Below are positions 6,632 through 12,030 of a stretch of 13,066 nucleotides of DNA, piece by piece. A model generated the notes under the pieces. That model saw nothing but the letters and a program-made list of their open reading frames with translations. It was not told where the DNA came from and made no database searches. This DNA comes from Leucobacter sp. (GTDB lineage Bacteria > Actinomycetota > Actinomycetes > Actinomycetales > Microbacteriaceae). Position 1 is the first letter of the stretch; each line of letters opens with the position of its first letter. Both the position numbers and the translations under genes were made by a program. The stretch is taken from the NCBI GenBank assembly GCA_031178565.1, contig JAPSIU010000050.1, positions 1 to 13,066 of the forward strand, read 5' to 3'.

Positions 6632-7797
6632 CGGCTCCCGACGCCTCGTCCTCCGAAGAGCTCGCGGTCTGGGCCGCGCTCGACGGTGTCCGCGATCCCG
6701 AGATCCTGCGCCCGATCACGGAGCTCGGCATGGTGCGCGGCGTCGAGGTAGACGCCGCGGGTCGGGCGAGCGTCTCGATCCTGCTGACGATCGCGGGGTG
6801 CCCCGCGGCCCGGCGCATCGAGGCCGAGACGCGCGAGGCGGCCGCCTCGGCTCCGGGGATATCCGAGGCGAGGGTGTCGGTGGGCGTCATGACCCCGGAC
6901 GAGCGACGGGCGTTCGTGGAGCGCGTCCGAGGCGAGCGCGGCGCGAGGCCGCAGCAGTTCGGACCCGACTCCCTGACGCGCGTCATCGCGGTGACGAGCG
7001 GGAAGGGTGGAGTCGGCAAGTCGTCGCTCACCGCGGGGATCGCAGTCGCCCTCGCGGCGAGGGGCCTCTCCGTCGGCCTGGTCGACGCCGACGTCTTCGG
7101 CTTCTCGATCCCGGGGATCCTGGGGCTCAGTCGTGACGGTCGAACCGAGCAGCCGACGCGCGTGGACGACATGATCCTGCCCCCGATCGCCCACGGGGTG
7201 CGGGTGATCTCGATCGGCATGTTCCTCGGCGAGGCGGATCCTCGGAGCACGGCCGTCTCGTGGCGGGGGCCGATGCTGCACCGCACGATCGAGCAGTTCC
7301 TCCGCGACGTGTGGTTCGGAGACCTCGACGTGCTGCTGCTCGATCTCCCCCCGGGCACCGGGGACATCGCCATCAGCGTCGGGCAACTGCTGCCCCAGGC
7401 CGAGGTGCTCGTCGTCACGACGCCCCAGGAGGCGGCCGCCGATGTCGCCGTGCGCAGCGCGCTCGTGGCGCGTCAGACGGGCCAGCGCGTGGTGGGCGTC
7501 GTGGAGAACATGGCGGGGCTCGCCCAGCCCGACGGCTCGGTGCTCGAGCTGTTCGGCTCGGGCGGCGGTGCGCTCGTGGCGTCCCGCCTGAGCGACGAGG
7601 AGCACGGCGAGGTGCCGCTGCTCGGCAGTGTTCCGCTCAGCCCGACGTTCCGCATCGGCGGAGACAGCGGCGAACCCACCGTGCTCGCGGATCCCGACGA
7701 TCCCGCGGCCGCCGAGCTCCTGCGCATCGCGGACAGGATCGTCCGTCAGGGCCGGGGGCTCGCGGGACGATCGCTCGGCGTCACGCCTCGGGGCTGA
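6628..7797 (+). CDS. mrp: Mrp/ApbC/NBP35-family Fe-S cluster carrier ATPase
   Basis: A 389-residue cytosolic P-loop ATPase that carries or delivers iron-sulfur clusters. An N-terminal MIP18/DUF59 domain (~10-92) holds DPEI..PITELGMV and a conserved Cys58 in TIAGCPA. The ATPase domain starts with the deviant Walker A SGKGGVGKSS (124-133, with the signature Lys of the ParA/MinD/Mrp class), followed by DADVFGFSIPGILG, WRGPML, the Walker B/switch block LLLDLPPGTGD (236-246), TTPQEAA and VVENMAGL. The CxxC that normally follows this ENM segment and bridges the cluster between subunits is replaced by GLAQPDG; other actinobacterial Mrps share this loss in my recollection. The GTG start overlaps the upstream stop (GTGA), with GAGGAA about 10 nt upstream. 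Last gene of the operon, converging with and overlapping the EAL gene by 52 bp. Confidence 0.95.
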   Translation: MTAPDASSSEELAVWAALDGVRDPEILRPITELGMVRGVEVDAAGRASVSILLTIAGCPAARRIEAETREAAASAPGISEARVSVGVMTPDERRAFVERVRGERGARPQQFGPDSLTRVIAVTSGKGGVGKSSLTAGIAVALAARGLSVGLVDADVFGFSIPGILGLSRDGRTEQPTRVDDMILPPIAHGVRVISIGMFLGEADPRSTAVSWRGPMLHRTIEQFLRDVWFGDLDVLLLDLPPGTGDIAISVGQLLPQAEVLVVTTPQEAAADVAVRSALVARQTGQRVVGVVENMAGLAQPDGSVLELFGSGGGALVASRLSDEEHGEVPLLGSVPLSPTFRIGGDSGEPTVLADPDDPAAAELLRIADRIVRQGRGLAGRSLGVTPRG

Positions 7798-9254
7798 CCG
7801 ATCGCGCCGGGTCGTCCGAAGAGATACCCCTGGAAGGCGTCGGCGCCCAGCTCGCGCAGCGCGGCGAACTGCTCCTCCGTCTCCACGCCCTCGGCCGTGA
7901 CCCGCAGGCCCAGGATTCCGGCGAGGTCCACGATCGTCTTCACGATCGCTGCGCCCTCCGCGCTCTCGACCACCCGATGCACGAAGGAGCGATCGATCTT
8001 CACCCGCTGCACCGGGAGCTGCGTCAGGTAGCTGAGCGACGAGTAACCGGTGCCGAAGTCGTCGAGCGAGACCCCGACGCCGCGGTCGAGCAGCGACCGA
8101 AGCACCCGTACCGTGCGCTCGATGTCGCTGTGGAGAATGCTCTCCGTCATCTCGAGCTCCAGCCGACCGGCTCCGATGCCGTGGCGCTCGATCGCCGCGC
8201 ACACGGTCGCCGCGAAGTGCTCCGCGCGCAGCTGGCGCTCGCTCAGATTGATCGCCAGCCGAAGATCGCGGGTGCCGGGCCCGCGCTCCCACTCCCCGAG
8301 GATCCGGCAGGCCTCCTCGATCGCCCAGTCGCCCATCTCGATGATCAGGCCCGTCTGCTCCGCGAGGGGGATGAACTCGGCGGGGTCCACCATTCCTCGT
8401 CCCGGGCTCGCCCAGCGCATCAGTCCCTCGTAGGCGACGACGAGTCGATCGCGATCCACGATGGGCTGGGCGAAGAGCACGAGCTCGCCCTCCTCGACGC
8501 CTCTGCGCAGATCGGAGATCAGCGTGACCCGCTGCTGGGCCTCCTCGATCATCCGAGGGTCGAAGCGGCTGAAGCGGCGAAGACCGTTCTCGCGGGCGGC
8601 GCGCTTCCGAGCGACCTCCGCGCAGGTCATCAGCTCGACCGCGCACCTCTCGCGGCTCTCGGCGCCGTTCTCGCGGTTCTCGGTGCTCTCGCCGCCCCGG
8701 TGCGGCCCGTCGAAGCCGCCGTTCGACTCGGCACTGGAGAGCGCCGGCACGGGGAACCATCCTCCGGTCCCGTCCAGTCCCACGAGGATGTAGCCGATGT
8801 TCACGGACACCTCGACCGTGACCCCGAGGTCCGGATCGACGGTGCCGTTGAGCGCCTCGAACACCTCGTCCGCCACCCGCTCGCACTGCGCGTTCGCGGC
8901 GTCTGCACGAGCTCCGAGGTCGGGCAGGATCAGTCCGAACACGTCGAGGCCGAAGACCCCGACGTAGGAGACGGGCGCCTCCAGATCGCTGCAGCGGTCG
9001 GCGATGCGCCTGAGCAGCCGGTCGCCGGCCGCGAACCCGAAGGCGTCCTCCACCGCCGAGACCTCGCTGATCCCCACGGCGAAGAACGCGCAGTACCTCG
9101 GCGCCGCCGAATCGCTCAGACACCCCTCGAGCGTCTGCCGCAGCGCGAGCCTGTTCGGCAGGCCGGTGACCGGATCGCGGTATGCGAGTTCTCTGAGGCG
9201 CTCTTCCGAGAGCCGGCCTCGGGCCTCAGCGGCATCGTCGCTCTGCGGCGTCAC
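7746..9254 (-). CDS. Cytosolic degenerate-GGDEF / EAL protein, probable c-di-GMP phosphodiesterase
   Basis: A 502-residue protein with no signal peptide, membrane helix or recognisable sensor domain. The GGDEF domain (~20-230) begins canonically (YRDPVTGLPNR), but the active-site motif reads GLDVF (102-106) and no RxxD inhibitory site precedes it, so cyclase activity is unlikely. The EAL domain (~240-482) keeps the expected catalytic set: YEGLMRW (EGL for EAL, Glu276), INLS (Asn336), LEMTES (Glu368), DDFGTGYSSL (Asp398/399), VKIDRSF (Lys419), AEGVETEEQ and QGYLFGRP. It should therefore hydrolyse c-di-GMP to pGpG, perhaps with a regulatory GGDEF. A Glu-rich repeat insert (~173-205) separates the domains. 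The last ~17 codons overlap mrp antisense. I chose the GTG at 9252-9254 because TGAGG lies 8 nt upstream, built into the tatB stop; the GTG at 9297-9299 (517 residues, AGGA upstream) is the alternative. Likely co-transcribed with tatB. Confidence 0.88.
   Translation of the reverse strand: MTPQSDDAAEARGRLSEERLRELAYRDPVTGLPNRLALRQTLEGCLSDSAAPRYCAFFAVGISEVSAVEDAFGFAAGDRLLRRIADRCSDLEAPVSYVGVFGLDVFGLILPDLGARADAANAQCERVADEVFEALNGTVDPDLGVTVEVSVNIGYILVGLDGTGGWFPVPALSSAESNGGFDGPHRGGESTENRENGAESRERCAVELMTCAEVARKRAARENGLRRFSRFDPRMIEEAQQRVTLISDLRRGVEEGELVLFAQPIVDRDRLVVAYEGLMRWASPGRGMVDPAEFIPLAEQTGLIIEMGDWAIEEACRILGEWERGPGTRDLRLAINLSERQLRAEHFAATVCAAIERHGIGAGRLELEMTESILHSDIERTVRVLRSLLDRGVGVSLDDFGTGYSSLSYLTQLPVQRVKIDRSFVHRVVESAEGAAIVKTIVDLAGILGLRVTAEGVETEEQFAALRELGADAFQGYLFGRPGAIGQPRGVTPSDRPASPRP
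8647..8694 (-). repeat. Degenerate in-frame 9-nt tandem repeat in the EAL gene linker
   Basis: Five consecutive units of 9, 12, 9, 9 and 9 nt, each of the form YTCTCG followed by a short variable G/C-rich end, on the + strand. Read on the coding strand they give GES-TEN-REN-GAES-RER, an x-Glu-Ser/Asn pattern. All unit lengths are multiples of three, so copy-number change would keep frame. It lies in the linker between the GGDEF and EAL domains. Confidence 0.6.
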
Positions 9255-9262
9255 CGACGCCG

Positions 9263-9267
9263 CCTCA
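9263..9267 (-). promoter_or_regulatory. Shine-Dalgarno (TGAGG) overlapping the tatB stop, deciding the EAL start
   Basis: The coding-strand TGAGG includes the tatB TGA (9265-9267) and stands 8 nt before the GTG at 9254. This stop/ribosome-site overlap points to translational coupling from tatB and favours the shorter form of the EAL protein. Confidence 0.5.
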
Positions 9268-9672
9268 GGTCGCTTCCTCGTCGAAGCGGAGGGCGCCACC
9301 TGCGTCCTGGCCGGATTCGGAACCGGGGGCGGGGTCCGCGCTCCCCGACGCGCCGATCCGGCGCGCCCGCGATGCCTCCGCCGCGCGGGCGCGCCGTGCC
9401 GCGGTCTGGGCCTCCCGCTCGTCCTCGACGAGCGCGTCGCGGATGATCCGTCGCGGATCGTACTGGCGCGGATCGAGCTGGCGCCAGTCCACGTCTTGGA
9501 AGTCGGGGCCCATCTCGTCCTTCAACCGGCCCTTGGCCCCTTCGGCCATGTGCTTGAAGCTCCGCACCAGTTCACCGAGCTTCTTCGCGTAGACGGGCAA
9601 GCGGTCGGGACCGATGACGAACATGGCGATCACCATGATCACCAATATCTTGTCTATCGTCAGACCTATCAC
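9265..9672 (-). CDS. tatB: Sec-independent (twin-arginine) translocase subunit TatB
   Basis: A 135-residue protein. One N-terminal transmembrane helix (~5-20, IDKILVIMVIAMFVI), the invariant Gly-Pro hinge (21-22, IGPDRLP), an amphipathic helix (~27-50, YAKKLGELVRSFKHMAEG) and a charged, disordered tail give the TatA/B family layout. The Glu-/Pro-containing hinge context, length, and the downstream DVDWRQLDPRQYDPRRII block are typical of actinobacterial TatB rather than the shorter TatA. TatB works with TatC in substrate recognition for folded-protein export; tatA and tatC are not in this window. The GTG start (9670-9672) stands 6 nt after a TACGAT -10 box, so the message may be leaderless. 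The 3' end abuts the EAL gene, which probably shares its transcript. The RR-signal lipoprotein at 3448-4623 is a plausible substrate of the same system. Confidence 0.92.
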   Translation of the reverse strand: MIGLTIDKILVIMVIAMFVIGPDRLPVYAKKLGELVRSFKHMAEGAKGRLKDEMGPDFQDVDWRQLDPRQYDPRRIIRDALVEDEREAQTAARRARAAEASRARRIGASGSADPAPGSESGQDAGGALRFDEEAT

Positions 9673-9678
9673 CCCACA

Positions 9679-9684
9679 ATCGTA
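9679..9684 (-). promoter_or_regulatory. Putative -10 box (TACGAT) for leaderless tatB transcription
   Basis: On the minus strand TACGAT (TANNNT) is followed by 6 nt and then the tatB GTG. No proper Shine-Dalgarno lies between. The expected transcription start falls on or next to the start codon. Confidence 0.55.
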
Positions 9685-9686
9685 CT

Positions 9687-9704
9687 GCGAGAGCGGCGAG
9701 AGCG
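9687..9704. repeat. Perfect tandem 9-mer (GCGAGAGCG x2) upstream of tatB
   Basis: Two exact adjacent copies of GCGAGAGCG, just upstream of the tatB -10 box in the zone where a -35 element would lie. It might be a regulator site or chance low complexity in G/C-rich DNA. Confidence 0.35.
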
Positions 9705-9781
9705 GGGATCCGGCGCACAGACGGGCAGTTCGATTTGATCGTCGTCACGCGTGTGCTCGACGCGGAGCGACGCGCGAGGCC

Positions 9782-9787
9782 TACGCT
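9782..9787 (+). promoter_or_regulatory. Possible -10 box (TACGCT) for the O-methyltransferase gene
   Basis: TACGCT fits TANNNT; transcription would start near 9794, giving a leader of about 38 nt that contains the strong GGAGGA ribosome site (9822-9827) five or so nt before the GTG at 9832. No clear -35. Unlike tatB, this gene would have a normal leader. Confidence 0.35.
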
Positions 9788-9831
9788 ATGGAGTGCGGCG
9801 CCTGCCGCCAGCGACATCACCGGAGGAGAAC

Positions 9832-10464
9832 GTGAGCAAGCTCGAACGCAACTGGCAGTACGCCGAGCAGTATCCGGGAGAGACCGAAGCCCTCGTGCGC
9901 GCCCGCAGGCTCTCGCTGGAACTCGGGATCGAGCCGGTCAGCCGCTCCGTCGCGGCGCAGCTCTCCGGCGTCGCGGTGCTGGGTCGGGCGCAGGCCATCT
10001 GCGAGGTGGGCACCGGCGTCGGCGTGAGCGGCCTCTCGCTCCTCCGCTACACGAGCGATACGACGCTCACCTCGATCGAGGTCGAGGCCGAGCATCTCCG
10101 AGAGGCTCGCACGGTCTTCGCGGACGCGGGGATCCCGGCCTCCCGGCTGCGTCTCATCGAGGGGGACGCGCGACACGTCATGCCGCGCCTCAACCTCGGC
10201 GCGTACGATCTGGTGCTGCTCGACGCCGATCCGACGCAGTTGCTGGAGTACTTCGAGCAGGCGCTCGGCATCGTGCGGCCCGGCGGCTCCATCGTCGTTC
10301 CCGGCGTGTTCTCGCACGGGCGCGTCCCCGATCCGGCGGCGCGGGACGAGGCGACCCAGACGATGCGCGATCTGCTCTCCCTCGTCGCGGAGTCCTCCGC
10401 GATCGCGCCGGTGCTCTCCCCGGCGGGCGACGGCGTACTCACGCTCGTGCGGCTCGACGGGTAG
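9832..10464 (+). CDS. SAM-dependent O-methyltransferase (family 3, Rv1220c-like)
   Basis: A 210-residue class I methyltransferase. Motif I is AICEVGTGVGVSGL (55-68), followed by the acidic strand end SIEVEAEHLREA (81-92), IEGDARHVMP (109-118), the motif IV strand YDLVLLDADP (125-134) and RPGGSIVVPGV (149-159). The DAD stretch and EVGTG..GVS are usual for the family-3 (catechol-type) O-methyltransferases, whose Asp residues bind a divalent metal. The substrate is unknown and small molecules such as catechols are only a family-level guess. The GTG at 9832 is chosen for the GGAGGA site just upstream and because NWQYAEQYP is the usual N-terminus of homologues. Divergent from tatB across 159 bp; it converges on the DUF3117 gene with a strong hairpin between. 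The position beside tatB recalls M. tuberculosis Rv1220c, where sigE, an anti-sigma gene and htrA lie between. Confidence 0.88.
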   Translation: MSKLERNWQYAEQYPGETEALVRARRLSLELGIEPVSRSVAAQLSGVAVLGRAQAICEVGTGVGVSGLSLLRYTSDTTLTSIEVEAEHLREARTVFADAGIPASRLRLIEGDARHVMPRLNLGAYDLVLLDADPTQLLEYFEQALGIVRPGGSIVVPGVFSHGRVPDPAARDEATQTMRDLLSLVAESSAIAPVLSPAGDGVLTLVRLDG

Positions 10465-10507
10465 CGTCTGCGACGCCGGGGCCCTGCTGACAGAGGAGCC
10501 CGACAGA

Positions 10508-10552
10508 CGGAGGAGCCCCCGGCATCATCGGTTGATGCCGGGGGCTCCTCCG
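10508..10552. terminator. Perfect 20-bp stem, 5-nt loop: bidirectional terminator
   Basis: Arms 10508-10527 and 10533-10552 are exact reverse complements around TCGGT. It lies between the convergent methyltransferase (ends 10464) and DUF3117 (ends 10583) genes and can fold in transcripts from either side. Neither side has a U-run, as is common in high-GC actinobacteria. An imperfect copy of the left-arm start (GACAGAGGAGCC, 10489-10500) precedes it. Confidence 0.85.
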
Positions 10553-10582
10553 CAGATCTCGGGCGCGCGCTCCGGCGCCGCC

Positions 10583-10753
10583 CTAACCGTCGAGCACGGC
10601 CGCGAGAACGTCCCGAAGCTCGCCCGCCTCTTGGTCGTTCACGGACACGACCAGACGTCCGCCACCCTCGAGCGGAACACGTACGACGATCACCCGGCTT
10701 TCACGTACCGCCTCCATGGGCCCATCCCCAGTCCTCGGTTTCATTGCAGCCAT
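10583..10753 (-). CDS. DUF3117 domain-containing small protein
   Basis: A 56-residue protein beginning MAAMKPRTGDGP and continuing RVIVVRVPLEGGGRLVVSV, the near-invariant signature of the actinobacterial DUF3117 family (Rv1211-like, about 55 residues). Its function is unknown; the extreme conservation of MKPRTGDGP and VPLEGGGRLVV suggests a binding surface. The ATG at 10751-10753 is chosen because GAGGAGG stands 4 nt upstream and the family starts at MAAMKPR; a start five codons earlier would include the ribosome site in the coding region. No membrane segment, signal or Cys residues. It is transcribed alone, bounded by the strong hairpin downstream and with its own AT-rich -10-like sequence upstream. 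Confidence 0.92.
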   Translation of the reverse strand: MAAMKPRTGDGPMEAVRESRVIVVRVPLEGGGRLVVSVNDQEAGELRDVLAAVLDG

Positions 10754-10786
10754 GGTGCCTCCTCGCAAGTTTGGTGTTACCTCTCT

Positions 10787-10792
10787 ATTATC
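10787..10792 (-). promoter_or_regulatory. Putative -10 (GATAAT) of the DUF3117 gene
   Basis: On the minus strand GATAAT matches TATAAT at five of six positions in an AT-rich patch that stands out locally. TTCGCC lies 17 nt upstream as a weak -35. Transcription would start near 10780 and give a ~27-nt leader carrying the GAGGAGG ribosome site. Confidence 0.5.
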
Positions 10793-10823
10793 CGCCTACG
10801 CTCGGCATCGGCGAAATCGCGCG

Positions 10824-10854
10824 GCGCGAGTTTACACGACGGTCACCCTCGCGC
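10824..10854 (-). terminator. Weak hairpin downstream of dapE
   Basis: Exact 7-nt arms (10824-10830 and 10848-10854) with a 17-nt loop begin about 17 nt after the dapE stop on the minus strand. The large loop and absence of a good U-run make this a weak terminator candidate. Confidence 0.25.
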
Positions 10855-10870
10855 GGAACGGTCGGAGCGC

Positions 10871-11989
10871 TCAGAGGGGAGCTGCGAGCCAGGACCGCAG
10901 CGCGGTCGCCGTCGCCTCGATCTGAGCCACGGGCACGCGCTCGTCGTCCGCGTGCGCGAGAAGCGGGTCGCCCGGGCCGAAGTTGACGGCCGGGACCCCG
11001 AGCGCGGAGAATCGCGAGACGTCCGTCCATCCGAGCTTCGCGGTGGGGGTCGCCCCGACGGCCTCGACGAAGCGCCGCGCGATCGGGGCATCGAGCCCGG
11101 GTCGCGCGCCGGAGGCCAGATCGACGATCTCGACCTCGTCGGCGTCCGAGAAGAAGTCCCGCACGAAGGCGGCGGCTTCGTCGAGGCTCCTGCTCGGCGC
11201 GAAGCGGTAGTTCACCTCGAAGACGCAGAGATCCGGGATCACGTTCCCCGCGACCCCTCCCTCGATCCGCACCGCGTTGAGCCCCTCGCGATACTCGAGT
11301 CCGTCCACCGTGATCCGCTCGGCCTCGTACTCCGCGAGTCGGTCCAGCAGCGCACCGGCGCGCTGGATCGCGTTCACCCCCATCCAGCTTCTCGCCGAGT
11401 GGGCGCGCGTGCCGCGCAGCGCGACCCGGGCCCGCAGCGTGCCGTTGCAGCCGCCCTCGATCGCGCCATTCGTCGGTTCGCCGAGGATCGCGAAGTCCGC
11501 GGCGAACAGCTCGGGGCGGTTCCGCATCGCCCGCCCGAGCCCGCTCAGCTCCGAGGACACCTCCTCGTGGTCGTACCAGATCCAGGTGAGGTCGACTCCC
11601 GGATCCACGATCTCGAGCGCCAGCGCCAGCTGCACGGCGACGCCGGCTTTCATGTCGACGGTGCCGCGTCCCCGGATCATCGCCTCGCCGGTCACGGGAT
11701 CGATCTCGTCGCGCACCGGCAGGTTGGCGTTGATCGGCACGGTGTCGAGATGTCCGGCGATGGCCACGCGGCGGCTCCGATCCAACTCGGTCCTCGCGAT
11801 CAGCGTGTCCCCGTCGCGGACGACGACGAGGTGGGGCGCGTGCGTGCGCAGCAGCTCCTCGACCGCGTCGGCCACCGCCCGTTCGTCGCCGGACACGGAC
11901 GGGATGTCGCACAGCTGCCGGGTCAGCTCGACCGGTCCGGCGGCGGGATCGAGGCGGGGGCGGAAGATCTGGTTCTCTGCGTCACTCAC
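10871..11989 (-). CDS. dapE: Succinyl-diaminopimelate desuccinylase
   Basis: A 372-residue cytosolic di-zinc M20-family hydrolase that removes succinate from N-succinyl-LL-2,6-diaminopimelate in lysine/peptidoglycan precursor synthesis. All expected residues are visible: His80 and Asp82 in GHLDTVP, Asp112 in RGRGTVDMKAG, catalytic Glu142 and ligand Glu143 in YDHEEV, Glu171 in ILGEPT, and His346 in LLAHADDE. The dimerisation/lid segment RGTRAHSARSWMGVNAI lies at ~192-208. The substrate-typical NFGPGDP precedes His346. The chosen start is the GTG at 11987-11989, which gives the usual family N-terminus (short acidic lead, then ELTRQLCDIPSVSG). Further upstream the frame stays open only as an Arg-rich shadow over dapD. 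TAGGCT lies 7 nt before the GTG, so the transcript is probably leaderless. Divergent from dapD, which acts two steps earlier in the same pathway. Confidence 0.95.
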   Translation of the reverse strand: MSDAENQIFRPRLDPAAGPVELTRQLCDIPSVSGDERAVADAVEELLRTHAPHLVVVRDGDTLIARTELDRSRRVAIAGHLDTVPINANLPVRDEIDPVTGEAMIRGRGTVDMKAGVAVQLALALEIVDPGVDLTWIWYDHEEVSSELSGLGRAMRNRPELFAADFAILGEPTNGAIEGGCNGTLRARVALRGTRAHSARSWMGVNAIQRAGALLDRLAEYEAERITVDGLEYREGLNAVRIEGGVAGNVIPDLCVFEVNYRFAPSRSLDEAAAFVRDFFSDADEVEIVDLASGARPGLDAPIARRFVEAVGATPTAKLGWTDVSRFSALGVPAVNFGPGDPLLAHADDERVPVAQIEATATALRSWLAAPL

Positions 11990-11996
11990 CCGAACA

Positions 11997-12002
11997 AGCC
12001 TA
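11997..12002 (-). promoter_or_regulatory. Putative -10 box (TAGGCT) for leaderless dapE transcription
   Basis: Minus-strand TAGGCT (TANNNT) followed by 7 nt and the dapE GTG at 11989. No Shine-Dalgarno is recognisable between box and start. Confidence 0.5.
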
Positions 12003-12017
12003 TGCGCTCCGGCCCGA

Positions 12018-12023
12018 TACGAT
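12018..12023 (+). promoter_or_regulatory. Putative -10 box (TACGAT) for leaderless dapD transcription
   Basis: TACGAT (TANNNT) followed by 7 nt and the dapD ATG at 12031. The sequence between lacks a Shine-Dalgarno. Same hexamer as the tatB box. Confidence 0.55.
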
Positions 12024-12030
12024 AGAAGCC

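Noticed and set aside
6322..9123. Very long minus-strand frame across mrp and the EAL gene
   Set aside because: Out of frame with the EAL domain and antisense to mrp; low-complexity Arg/Gly/Ala composition, no domain.
9255..9299. Longer N-terminus of the EAL protein from the GTG at 9297-9299
   Set aside because: Possible (AGGA upstream), but it overlaps tatB by 35 bp and adds only a disordered stretch; the GTG at 9254 with TGAGG on the tatB stop is preferred.
7260..9446. Long plus-strand frame over mrp 3' end and the EAL/tatB genes
   Set aside because: Shadow of three well-supported genes; no motif or ribosome site.
10532..12025. Long plus-strand frame antisense to dapE
   Set aside because: dapE has every catalytic residue; the opposite frame has no recognisable feature.
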